A DNA stretch of 6,746 nucleotides from CAYNYI01 sp964401455 (GCA_964401455.1 CAYNYI010000130.1:1-6746); one strand, 5' to 3'; shown: positions 1 through 6,666, numbered from the stretch's first letter. Numbers and translations are program-made. The notes: generated by a model from the sequence alone, not told the origin.

Positions 1-541
1 GGATGGCATGTTTGTACCTAATATATCTTTTGGGCCTCTTGTAGTAAAGTCTGTAAGGAGTATTTTCAATGGCTACATAGACACTCATCTGATGATATGT
101 GAACCTGAAAGATACTTAAAGGATTTTGCCGATGCGGGTTCCTCCGGAATAACCGTGCACTTTGAGGCCTCTAAAAACCTTGAATATACGCTAAAAGAGA
201 TAAAAACAATGGGGATTGTGCCGGGATTTTCTTTAAAACCCGATACACAACCTGAAGAAGTTTTCCCTTATCTTGAATATGCGGGTCTGATCCTTATAAT
301 GACCGTTTATCCCGGTTTCGGCGGTCAGAGTTTTATTCCGGAGACAATGGGTACTTTTAAAAAAATAAAGGAAGAATGTCTGAAACGCGGATTAGATCCG
401 GTATTGCAGGTTGATGGCGGTATAAATGCCGAGACTGTCAAGAAAACCGCTTCGAACGGCGCCGGATGCGCGGTAGCCGGCTCTTTTATATTCGGGTCTG
501 ATGATTATTCCGCAAGGGTTTCGGAATTGAAAATAACATGA
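1..541 (+). CDS. rpe: Ribulose-phosphate 3-epimerase, 5' end cut by window edge
   Basis: Interconverts D-ribulose 5-phosphate and D-xylulose 5-phosphate in the cytosolic pentose phosphate pathway; a metal-dependent TIM barrel. The frame is open to the left edge: the first full codons (from base 2) read DGMFVPNISFGP, the family motif DVMDGxFVPN, so the ATG at 8 is internal and roughly 35 N-terminal residues lie outside, including the first metal-binding His and Asp. Visible are DTHLMI (metal His), VHFEAS, the phosphate-loop motif PGFGGQSFIP, LQVDGGIN (metal and catalytic Asp) and a C-terminal AGSFIFG phosphate-binding loop. The position before PGFGGQ is Tyr, where many members have Asn or Glu; it is a variable site. 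The stop lies 13 bases before the next gene, which suggests one transcript. Identification is by motifs and is very secure. Confidence 0.96.
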   Translation, partial: DGMFVPNISFGPLVVKSVRSIFNGYIDTHLMICEPERYLKDFADAGSSGITVHFEASKNLEYTLKEIKTMGIVPGFSLKPDTQPEEVFPYLEYAGLILIMTVYPGFGGQSFIPETMGTFKKIKEECLKRGLDPVLQVDGGINAETVKKTASNGAGCAVAGSFIFGSDDYSARVSELKIT

Positions 542-554
542 AGGGAGTATTTTA

Positions 555-1484
555 ATGAGGGTTCTTGTAACGGGCGGCGCCGGTTTTATCGGTTCCCATC
601 TTTGTGAGAAGCTTTTAGCCCGGGGTGATGAGGTGCTGTGTCTTGATAATTTCTATACAGGGCGTAAAAAGAACATAATTCATCTTGTGGACCGTGCAGG
701 TTTTGAGTATATAAGACATGATATTATAAACCCTATACTCCTGGAGGTTGACAGGATTTATAATCTGGCATGCCCCGCTTCACCTGTGCACTATCAGTAT
801 AACCCTGTTAAAACGGTCAAGACATCTGTGATGGGCGCTATAAATATGCTCGGCATGGCCAAAAGAGTTAAAGCAAGAATACTTCAGGCTTCAACTTCTG
901 AAGTTTACGGGGATCCGGCGGAACACCCACAGAAAGAGTCTTACTGGGGTAATGTAAACTGTATTGGCTTAAGAAGCTGCTACGACGAAGGAAAGCGTGT
1001 AGCCGAAACTCTTTTCTTTGATTATCACCGCCAGAATAATGTCGATATCAGAGTGGTAAGAATATTCAATACATACGGTCCGAGGATGCTTGAAAATGAC
1101 GGAAGGGTTGTGAGTAATTTCATTGTTCAGGCTCTGAAGGGAGAAGATATTACTGTTTACGGCGACGGTTCCCAGACACGGTCTTTTTGTTATGTTGATG
1201 ATCTTGTCGAAGGGCTTCTGCGGCTTATGGATAAAGATGATATTACCGGTCCTGTAAATATTGGAAACCCTTCCGAATTCACAATAAAAGAGTTGGCGGA
1301 GGCGGTCATTAAGATGACCGGGACTGATTCAGGTATAATTTTCAAAGATCTTCCTCATGATGATCCGAGAAAACGTAAACCCGATATATCCCTGGCGGAG
1401 GAAAAACTTGATTGGCACCCGTCCGTTCAGCTTGAAAACGGACTCGGTAAGACGATAGAATACTTCAGAAAAATGCTTGATTAA
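555..1484 (+). CDS. UDP-glucuronate decarboxylase (UDP-xylose synthase type), extended SDR family
   Basis: Predicted to convert UDP-glucuronate to UDP-xylose with a bound, recycled NAD+, supplying a sugar donor for cell-surface polysaccharide. The 309 residues match the usual size of soluble bacterial members. Seen: the Rossmann motif TGGAGFIG (6-13); NLACPASPVHYQYNP (70-84), which is characteristic of this branch; the catalytic STSEVYG segment (113-119, Thr114/Ser115/Glu116); the SCYDEGKR active site with Tyr143 and Lys147 (YxxxK); RIFNTYGPRM (169-178); QTRSFCYVDD (207-216); and a C-terminal DDPRKRKPDI segment whose Arg contacts the substrate in the family. The ATG has GGGAG at 543-547, seven bases upstream. 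Alternatives are other nucleotide-sugar epimerases or dehydratases, but ACPASPVHY and CYDEGKR favour UXS strongly. It sits 13 bases after rpe and 37 before an exported protein, so an envelope role is plausible but inferred. Confidence 0.93.
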   Translation: MRVLVTGGAGFIGSHLCEKLLARGDEVLCLDNFYTGRKKNIIHLVDRAGFEYIRHDIINPILLEVDRIYNLACPASPVHYQYNPVKTVKTSVMGAINMLGMAKRVKARILQASTSEVYGDPAEHPQKESYWGNVNCIGLRSCYDEGKRVAETLFFDYHRQNNVDIRVVRIFNTYGPRMLENDGRVVSNFIVQALKGEDITVYGDGSQTRSFCYVDDLVEGLLRLMDKDDITGPVNIGNPSEFTIKELAEAVIKMTGTDSGIIFKDLPHDDPRKRKPDISLAEEKLDWHPSVQLENGLGKTIEYFRKMLD

Positions 1485-1507
1485 TTTTCAATCCACATAA
1501 TTTCCGC

Positions 1508-1513
1508 AGGGAG
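1508..1513 (+). promoter_or_regulatory. Shine-Dalgarno supporting the GTG start at 1522
   Basis: AGGGAG lies eight bases before GTG 1522. It supports that codon over the in-frame ATG at 1537, which would lie 23 bases away and shorten the signal peptide to a poor length with no N-terminal Lys. Confidence 0.7.
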
Positions 1514-1521
1514 AAGCGCAG

Positions 1522-2358
1522 GTGTTTAAAATCACAATGTCTTTATTGCTCGCTCTGACTGCATTTCGAGTCGAAGCAAAGATTGAATTTGCCCCGGATA
1601 TCTACGGCAGGGGATATATCGCTAAGTTTTTTAATTATAACTCCGACTACAAGGTTGACGGGCATATCGCGATAGGATCCGATTTATGGACTTTCCGTAA
1701 TATTCGCGCCGGTTTTTTTTTTGAATCCCAGATATATATGGGAAACTCCTCGAATGCAGTCACTTTTGATCCGCACCTTGCAAACTATACCATAGATCCT
1801 CTTATTAAAATCGAGTTCAGTGTGGGAACAGCTGTTTTTGAGCTTCTTCATGAATGCTACCATTTTATTGACCATGAGCCTTTGAAGGATGTGCCCGGCA
1901 GGGATGTTTATTACTGGAACGCGCCGGCTGTCCGTTTTGAAAGCAGTTCCTATGTACAGAAAAACACCTCCGGACTGTTTGCCGATTCAACAGACATAAG
2001 CGGATTTTCTCCTGAATTGTTTTATATGGCAGAGGCAGCATTTTATCTTGAGGGAGATCTCGGGATGGGTTTTAATCCGACGGTTGTTGGATACGGGCAT
2101 GACTATGAGTCTCATCTTTTCTTTAAATTTGGTTCTCCGATTTGGAGAACAGAAAAAGCCTCGTATTTTATAGAGTATCTGCCGAGATTCCTTTTTACCG
2201 GCAGGGGCGCAAGACACAGGCAGCGAATACGGGGCGGAGTATCCTTCAAAGGAGATAAGGATCAATTTGGAGTTTTTCTTGAGTATTATATTTATGATGA
2301 TATAATATTGAGAAATAAAGAAGGCCTGGCCCTTTGGGGAATAGAAGGAATATTCTAA
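1522..2358 (+). CDS. Unrecognised exported protein, probably an outer-membrane beta-barrel
   Basis: I do not recognise a family with certainty. From GTG 1522 it is 278 residues with a short signal peptide: Lys3, hydrophobic core MSLLLALTAF (6-15), and a likely signal peptidase I site after VEA (17-19). The mature part is rich in alternating aromatic/hydrophobic and polar residues (RAGFFFESQIYMG, SYFIEYLPRFLF, FGVFLEYYIYDD), typical of transmembrane beta-strands, and ends in Phe (ALWGIEGIF) as expected of a BAM-recognised C-terminal strand. No helical membrane segment is seen after the signal. A HECYHFIDH stretch (110-118) matches the HExxH zinc-protease pattern, but there is no other support for protease activity; it may simply be a conserved surface or periplasmic motif. 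A T10 run falls at codons 64-67. The gene lies between UDP-xylose synthase and purN and overlaps the purN Shine-Dalgarno with its stop. Confidence 0.75.
   Translation: MFKITMSLLLALTAFRVEAKIEFAPDIYGRGYIAKFFNYNSDYKVDGHIAIGSDLWTFRNIRAGFFFESQIYMGNSSNAVTFDPHLANYTIDPLIKIEFSVGTAVFELLHECYHFIDHEPLKDVPGRDVYYWNAPAVRFESSSYVQKNTSGLFADSTDISGFSPELFYMAEAAFYLEGDLGMGFNPTVVGYGHDYESHLFFKFGSPIWRTEKASYFIEYLPRFLFTGRGARHRQRIRGGVSFKGDKDQFGVFLEYYIYDDIILRNKEGLALWGIEGIF
1713..1722 (+). repeat. T10 homopolymer inside the exported-protein gene
   Basis: Ten consecutive T residues encode the end of Gly64 and Phe65-67. Read directly: one extra T gives TGA immediately after the run; one missing T shifts to a frame that ends at TAG 1793-1795. 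Either change would inactivate the protein. Whether the tract varies in nature is not visible here. Confidence 0.6.
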
Positions 2359-2363
2359 GGAGG
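2357..2363 (+). promoter_or_regulatory. Strong Shine-Dalgarno for the purN TTG start
   Basis: AAGGAGG, a full match to the anti-Shine-Dalgarno core, lies seven bases before TTG 2371 and shares two bases with the TAA of the preceding gene (2356-2358). It fixes a TTG start and suggests translational coupling. Confidence 0.85.
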
Positions 2364-2370
2364 TTATATT

Positions 2371-2955
2371 TTGAAAATTGCGGTTTTCGCATCGGGTGGC
2401 GGGTCAAATTTCTCGGCTGTTCAAAAAAAAATATTGGAAGGTTGCCTTAAGTCTTCGATAGATCTTGTTGTAAGTAATAACAGCCGCTGCGGAGCCGCGG
2501 AGAAAGCCAGTTTATATGGAATAGAATTTTTTCATATTAGCGGGAGAACACATCCGGATCCTCTTAAATACAGAGAAGCTCTGCTTGAGAAACTTGCGAG
2601 CACAGGGATAGAATTGATATTGCTTGCCGGGTATATGAAACTTGTACCTGATTATCTTATAGCCGCTTATCCACGCAGGATACTTAATATTCACCCCGGG
2701 ATACTTCCGGAATACGGTGGAAAAGGTATGTACGGAATTAATGTGCATAAGGCAGTTATTGAGGCGGGAGCTAAAGAAAGCGGAGTTACTGTTCATATTG
2801 TGGATGAAAATTATGATACCGGACCGGTAGTGAGGCAGGAAAAGGTGCCGGTGCTTCCCGAAGATACGCCTGAAACTCTCGCGGTCCGTGTACTTCGTAA
2901 GGAACATGATACATATTGGAGGGCTGTTAAAGATTTTGAGGAGGGTAAATTCTGA
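2371..2955 (+). CDS. purN: Phosphoribosylglycinamide formyltransferase (GART), 10-formyl-THF dependent
   Basis: Catalyses the third step of de novo purine synthesis in the cytosol: transfer of a formyl group from 10-formyltetrahydrofolate to glycinamide ribonucleotide. The 194 residues are slightly fewer than the roughly 210 of the E. coli enzyme; the difference is at the C-terminus. Seen: the N-terminal Rossmann-like strand and phosphate loop ASGGGSNF (7-14); VVSNN (33-37); the LAGYMKLV segment (85-92); the catalytic motif LNIHPGILP with Asn106 and His108; and GVTVHIVDENYDTGPV (138-153), where Asp149 aligns with the catalytic Asp144 of E. coli PurN. The TTG start is chosen because it sits behind AAGGAGG and yields exactly the expected MKIAVFASGGGSN beginning. 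An A9 run lies at 2423-2431. No other pur gene is in the window. Its TGA overlaps the proposed CTG start of rnhB. Confidence 0.96.
   Translation: MKIAVFASGGGSNFSAVQKKILEGCLKSSIDLVVSNNSRCGAAEKASLYGIEFFHISGRTHPDPLKYREALLEKLASTGIELILLAGYMKLVPDYLIAAYPRRILNIHPGILPEYGGKGMYGINVHKAVIEAGAKESGVTVHIVDENYDTGPVVRQEKVPVLPEDTPETLAVRVLRKEHDTYWRAVKDFEEGKF
2938..2945 (+). promoter_or_regulatory. Shine-Dalgarno inside the purN 3' end, for the rnhB CTG start
   Basis: GAGGAGGG in the last purN codons lies six bases before CTG 2952, the ideal distance. No ATG, GTG or TTG lies in the rnhB frame within reach of it, so it supports a CTG start. Confidence 0.75.
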
Positions 2956-3614
2956 ATTCTTTTCAGCAGTCGCTTTTCGGAGACCCTCTGGATGAGCTTG
3001 ATGGGGCTTTTAGTCTTTCCGACATTTATGCCGGAGAAAAATATTTAAGAGGACAGGGGCTTTCTGTCTGTGGTGTGGATGAGGCCGGCAGGGGACCACT
3101 GGCCGGTCCTGTATATGCGGCAGCAGTTATACTTTCTGACTCGCTTCCAGTAAAAGGATTGAATGATTCCAAAAAATTGACCGCAGCCGCCAGGGAAAGG
3201 CTATATTTTGAAATTATTGAAAAAGCACTCTATGCCGAAATATTTTCTGTAGATAATCGCATGATAGATGAAATAAACATTCTTCAGGCTACCTTCAAAG
3301 CTATGGCAGGAGCAGTCTTGAAAATAAAGATGCCTCCGCGGACTGTGGTTCTTATTGACGGTAATAAAACAATACCGGGGTTCGATGGAAAACAAAAGGC
3401 CGTTATCAAAGGAGATGCTAAATCGGCTAATATCGCGGCAGCCTCGATCCTGGCAAAAGTTAGCAGAGACCGTTTTATGACGGAAGCCGCAAAAAAATAT
3501 CCACAGTATGGTTTCGCGGAGAATAAGGGTTATGGTACCAAAGAGCATATGAAAGCCATCAAAAAGCATGGTACCTGTCCGCTTCACAGGATATCTTTTA
3601 ATATGGGGCTGTAA
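2952..3614 (+). CDS. rnhB: Ribonuclease HII, with a probable CTG start
   Basis: Cleaves the RNA strand of RNA/DNA hybrids and nicks at single ribonucleotides in DNA, starting ribonucleotide excision repair. From CTG 2952 the protein is 220 residues, normal for the family. Catalytic acidic residues are Asp43 and Glu44 in VDEAGRGPLAGPV, Asp136 in VLIDGN and Asp155 in IKGDAKSANIAAASILAKVSRD; YPQYGFAENKGYGT and the C-terminal HRISF are also typical. The start is the odd point. The in-frame GTG 3075 codes for the Val directly before the catalytic Asp, so starting there would delete the first core beta-strand (SVCGV). Upstream the frame is open to TAA 2946-2948 and holds no ATG, GTG or TTG. CTG 2952 overlaps the purN TGA (CTGA) and has GAGGAGGG six bases upstream. 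ATT 2949 is possible but too close to that site. Function is certain; the start is likely, not proven. Confidence 0.9.
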   Translation: MNSFQQSLFGDPLDELDGAFSLSDIYAGEKYLRGQGLSVCGVDEAGRGPLAGPVYAAAVILSDSLPVKGLNDSKKLTAAARERLYFEIIEKALYAEIFSVDNRMIDEINILQATFKAMAGAVLKIKMPPRTVVLIDGNKTIPGFDGKQKAVIKGDAKSANIAAASILAKVSRDRFMTEAAKKYPQYGFAENKGYGTKEHMKAIKKHGTCPLHRISFNMGL

Positions 3615-3621
3615 ACAACCT

Positions 3622-6093
3622 GTGATTTACGAGAATCTTATAATAGGCAAAGAGCGATATCCGGAGAAGCTCAAAAGAAAAAAGGCACTGGTTCACGGAT
3701 GCCTGCTTATGGCGGCATTTATTATTGCCTTGGCGCGAACCTTGATGATTTTTCTCATGATGAGCGGGAGGGTTGATTTTTGGACCGGAGCAGTTATAAT
3801 CCGTGTTGTTCTGCTCTTTTTTTTCGGAGTATCTTTTTATTCTAATTATATCGGTTTTTTTAAAACCGCTGTATGGATTAATCTCATTGTATCCGTTTTA
3901 TTTGTCTGGCTCGTGTCAGGTCCTTATTATCACTTAACAGGGTTTCCGGTTCAAAAGATTTATATTGTTGTGCCGATATTGTTCGCTTTTACATTTCTCG
4001 AATTTAAAAGGGCCTTTATGTATTCCGCAGCGGCGTCGCTGTTAATAATACTTGTACCGGTCAACATGAACTTTGATGAACAGGCCGCCCGGGATGTTAA
4101 TTTTTTTATTCTCGCTTTCCTTGGCATTTCTTCTGTTTTATTTTTTATTCAACTGAAATTAAGAAAAGAGAAGGCTTTGGAAGCTGCAGAAAACGAGAGA
4201 GTTTTTCGGCTTATTACCGAGAAGTCTTCGGATATCATAATGATTGTGTCAAAAGGCGGAATATGCCGGTATGTAAGCCCTTCCGTAGCGAGAATGACCG
4301 GATATTCCCCGCAGGAAATAACAGGCCGCTATCTGGGAGAATTGGCACTTGGCAGTGAACTTCAAGGAATCCTCAAGCTCGGGGAAAAGGCAAGACTTAA
4401 CCCGGGCGAAGAATTTTTTCTTCCAAAATTAACAGTTAAAACTCACGACGGAAAAGGGATCAGGATTTTTGAGGCTTTCTTTACCGGTTTTTCGGATGAG
4501 CCTTCCATTGGCGGTGTTGTGGTAAATATGCGTGATATCACGGAGAGAGAGAATGATCGTCTTGAGCTAAAAAAAGCTGGAGAACGGTATCGGAAAATAT
4601 TTGATTCCGCGGCAGAGGGCTTTCTGATATTTGATCTTAAAGGCAATGTTGTTGAAGCGAATAATAGCGTATGCCGAATGTATGGATATTCCCGGGAAGA
4701 AATGTTAGGCCTCCACGGTACTGATTTTGTAACTCCGGCATACCAGCATTTATTCCGCAAGTTTGTTGTGGATGTCGGGGAAGGCCATGAGTTCAGATCC
4801 GAATCTGTTGATATCAGAAAGGACGGAACCGAATTTAATATTTCTGTAAGCGGAGTTGCATTTGAATATGAAGGTAAACCGCGGCTTCTGGCGGTAATTA
4901 CCGATATAACAGAGAAGAAGAAAATAGAGGAGAGGCTTAGAATGGCTGAAAAAATGGAGGCTGTCGGTCATCTCGCCGGCGGTGTAGCCCACGATTTTAA
5001 CAATCAGCTTCTCGGAATTCTTGGTTATGCGGATCTTATATATAATTATGAAGACTTGCCGGAAAAAATAACCGGTTATGCGGGGAAGATTGTCTCTGCG
5101 TCGGAAAGGTCTTCCGAACTCATAGGACAGCTTCTGGCATTTGCACGTAAGGGCAAATATAAAATAGAAAAGGTTGATCTTCATTCTGTGCTTGAGGAAG
5201 CACTGGGAATTGCCGGCCGGGGAATCGGAAGAGATATCAGGATTGAGAGATTTTTTTCCGAAGTTCCTCTTTACACAGAAGGAGACTCCACCCAGCTTAT
5301 TAATGCTTTTTTAAACATTCTGATAAACGCAAGAGATGCCATGCCGGAAGGGGGAAAGATCGAGATAATTACCAATAAGATTTCTCTGGAAGCAGACCTT
5401 TCTATTGAAGGGCCCTTTCGATCATTGAAGGCGGGGGAATATGCGTCCGTAGCTGTAAATGACAGCGGATGCGGTATTCCCGAAAAATTAAAGAATAAAA
5501 TTTTTGAACCCTTTTTCAGTACTAAGGGTGAAAAGGGAACAGGTATGGGACTCGCCGCCGTATATGGAACAGTGGAAAGTCATAAAGGCGTTTTGTCTCT
5601 GGAATCTTCTGAAAAAACAGGAACAAAGTTTACAATCTTCTTGCCGTTATATACGAACATTGCCAAAGCAGTTTCTAATAATAATGATAGCGGCAGTAAC
5701 GAGTCCCGGGTCGATTTTACTTCGGATAAAAAGCATATAATGATTGTTGATGATGAAGAGATATCCTGTGCTGTGCTTCAAGAAATGCTGAATAAAAGCG
5801 GATGTCAAACATCTGCTTTTACAAATGCCGCTGAGGCTTTAAGTTTTTTCAGAAAAAGCGACAAGAGAATTTCTGCCGCTGTTATTGACCTTGTAATGCC
5901 GGGCATGAATGGGAAAAAGCTGGTACAGGAATTAAAGTTAATTAATCCGTTTGTTAAGTGTATCTTGTCATCAGGCATGTTCAGCGATGAAATAGAAAAA
6001 TTACCGGAAGATCTTAGTTTATCCGGTTTTATCAGAAAACCCTATAGAAGGTCTGATATAGAGAATGTCTTAAAAGATATTTTAGGGAAATAG
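3622..6093 (+). CDS. Membrane hybrid histidine kinase: six TM helices, two PAS, HisKA/HATPase_c, receiver
   Basis: A sensor kinase that autophosphorylates on His and passes phosphate to its own receiver Asp. Counting from GTG 3622 (823 residues): a Lys/Arg-rich N-terminus, about six hydrophobic helices (24-178) with short loops and no large periplasmic sensor domain, a coiled linker, PAS 1 (about 192-307, GYSPQEITG, ending RDITE), PAS 2 (about 322-430, GYSREEMLG, ending TDITE), dimerisation domain GGVAHDFNNQLLGILGYADL with His457, ATPase motifs NILINARDAM (Asn569), NDSGCGIP (Asp614), FEPFFSTK and GTGMGLA, then a receiver (about 705-823) with Asp710/Asp711, phospho-acceptor Asp756 in IDLVMPGMNG, Ser784 and Lys806. 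All key residues are present. The start is uncertain: GTG 3622, seven bases after the rnhB stop, lacks a good Shine-Dalgarno; ATG 3568 would add 18 residues inside rnhB, also without one. Signal and target are unknown. Confidence 0.92.
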   Translation: MIYENLIIGKERYPEKLKRKKALVHGCLLMAAFIIALARTLMIFLMMSGRVDFWTGAVIIRVVLLFFFGVSFYSNYIGFFKTAVWINLIVSVLFVWLVSGPYYHLTGFPVQKIYIVVPILFAFTFLEFKRAFMYSAAASLLIILVPVNMNFDEQAARDVNFFILAFLGISSVLFFIQLKLRKEKALEAAENERVFRLITEKSSDIIMIVSKGGICRYVSPSVARMTGYSPQEITGRYLGELALGSELQGILKLGEKARLNPGEEFFLPKLTVKTHDGKGIRIFEAFFTGFSDEPSIGGVVVNMRDITERENDRLELKKAGERYRKIFDSAAEGFLIFDLKGNVVEANNSVCRMYGYSREEMLGLHGTDFVTPAYQHLFRKFVVDVGEGHEFRSESVDIRKDGTEFNISVSGVAFEYEGKPRLLAVITDITEKKKIEERLRMAEKMEAVGHLAGGVAHDFNNQLLGILGYADLIYNYEDLPEKITGYAGKIVSASERSSELIGQLLAFARKGKYKIEKVDLHSVLEEALGIAGRGIGRDIRIERFFSEVPLYTEGDSTQLINAFLNILINARDAMPEGGKIEIITNKISLEADLSIEGPFRSLKAGEYASVAVNDSGCGIPEKLKNKIFEPFFSTKGEKGTGMGLAAVYGTVESHKGVLSLESSEKTGTKFTIFLPLYTNIAKAVSNNNDSGSNESRVDFTSDKKHIMIVDDEEISCAVLQEMLNKSGCQTSAFTNAAEALSFFRKSDKRISAAVIDLVMPGMNGKKLVQELKLINPFVKCILSSGMFSDEIEKLPEDLSLSGFIRKPYRRSDIENVLKDILGK

Positions 6094-6241
6094 AAGAAAT
6101 TAAAGCCGGCCTTAAATCTGACATACGCTTAAAATTGGCGGCTTATTCCCGAAAAACACTTTATCAGGTTCCTTTTATTAATAGAAAACGCGGCCCCGGG
6201 GGAGACCGCGTTTATTTAGAGGCACAAAATCTATTCGGGGA
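6094..6241. other. Intergenic region between convergent genes
   Basis: This 148-base gap separates the stop of the kinase gene from the stop of the - strand gene. It holds the terminator hairpin at 6186-6213 and a near-perfect 16-base palindrome at 6100-6115 (TTAA arms around CCGG, one mismatched pair) of unknown meaning. I see no gene in it. Confidence 0.6.
6186..6213. terminator. Bidirectional intrinsic terminator
   Basis: An 8-bp perfect stem, AAACGCGG (6186-6193) with CCGCGTTT (6206-6213), closes a 12-base loop. On the + strand it is followed by TTTATTTA; on the - strand by TTTTCTATTAA. It lies between two convergent genes and can serve both. The T tracts are interrupted, so strength is uncertain. 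Confidence 0.8.
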
Positions 6242-6634
6242 TTATTGACAGGATTTTTCCTTAAGTGCTTCTTCTGCTTCTCCGCGTCTCTCGTTCGCTT
6301 TTCCTATTATTTCATTGAGGGCTTCCTGGATTTTTTCTCTTTTCTGCTCCGGTACGCTTTCGAGAGCTTCCTGCAGTTTTTCCTGGGCCTGTACTTTCAG
6401 CTGCTCCATCGCTGCTTCTTTTTCCGCATCAGTCGCGCCTTTATACTGGTTCATAACCGCGGCGGCTTCTTCCTTGGCTGCTTGCAGCTGAAGCGCTACA
6501 TCTTCGGGTATTTCTCCGGCGAACATCTGCTGAATCTGATTCAGATCTCCATCCTTGACTTGTGTCTGAACGGCATCATCAGTCTGGGCGAAAATTGATA
6601 CTGCAGCGAAAAGTGCGATCATTAAGTACTTCAT
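6242..6634 (-). CDS. Small exported alpha-helical protein of unknown function
   Basis: I recognise no family. It codes for 130 residues. The N-terminus MKYLMIALFAAVSIFA is a clear signal peptide with a likely cleavage site after SIFA (16), leaving about 114 residues. No lipobox Cys is present, so it should be soluble in the periplasm or released. The mature chain is rich in Ala, Glu, Gln and Lys, with long stretches of predicted helix (about 46-126: ALQLQAAKEEAAAVM, EKEAAMEQLKVQAQEKLQEALE, EKIQEALNEIIGKANE) and possible coiled coil. It has almost no aromatic residues after the signal and just one Cys, two residues from the C-terminus (KSCQ). Start ATG 6634 is well supported by GGAG (complement of 6641-6644) six bases upstream. 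It is convergent with the kinase gene and has its own upstream region with a candidate promoter. The opposite-strand reading frame here is a shadow. Confidence 0.8.
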   Translation of the reverse strand: MKYLMIALFAAVSIFAQTDDAVQTQVKDGDLNQIQQMFAGEIPEDVALQLQAAKEEAAAVMNQYKGATDAEKEAAMEQLKVQAQEKLQEALESVPEQKREKIQEALNEIIGKANERRGEAEEALKEKSCQ

Positions 6635-6640
6635 TTGTAA

Positions 6641-6646
6641 CTCCTT
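6641..6646 (-). promoter_or_regulatory. Shine-Dalgarno of the small exported protein gene
   Basis: On the - strand AAGGAG ends six bases before ATG 6634, confirming that start. Confidence 0.8.
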
Positions 6647-6666
6647 TTGTTTGTGTTTTTGGTTCC

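Noticed and set aside
1684..2265. Two - strand reading frames under the exported-protein gene
   Set aside because: Composition is unlike a real protein, no Shine-Dalgarno, and fully covered by a better-supported + strand gene.
3075..3614. rnhB starting at GTG 3075
   Set aside because: It would begin one residue before the catalytic Asp and lose the first beta-strand; no Shine-Dalgarno lies at a suitable distance.
3568..3621. Start of the kinase gene at ATG 3568 inside rnhB
   Set aside because: It overlaps 47 bases of conserved rnhB coding sequence, has no Shine-Dalgarno, and the added residues are a by-product of rnhB codons. Kept only as an alternative.
5504..5740. A 78-residue + strand frame inside the kinase gene
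   Set aside because: It lies in another frame of the ATPase domain, which is intact and conserved; shadow frame.
6100..6144. Palindrome TTAA...TTAA and a 6-bp stem (6103-6108 with 6139-6144) as a first terminator
   Set aside because: One mismatch, no loop in the palindrome, a 30-base loop in the other pairing, and no T-run after either; the hairpin at 6186-6213 is much better.
6245..6598. A 117-residue + strand reading frame opposite the small exported protein gene
   Set aside because: It is Phe/Leu-rich because it mirrors the Glu/Lys/Ala-rich codons of the - strand gene; the - strand frame has a signal peptide, a Shine-Dalgarno and a candidate promoter.
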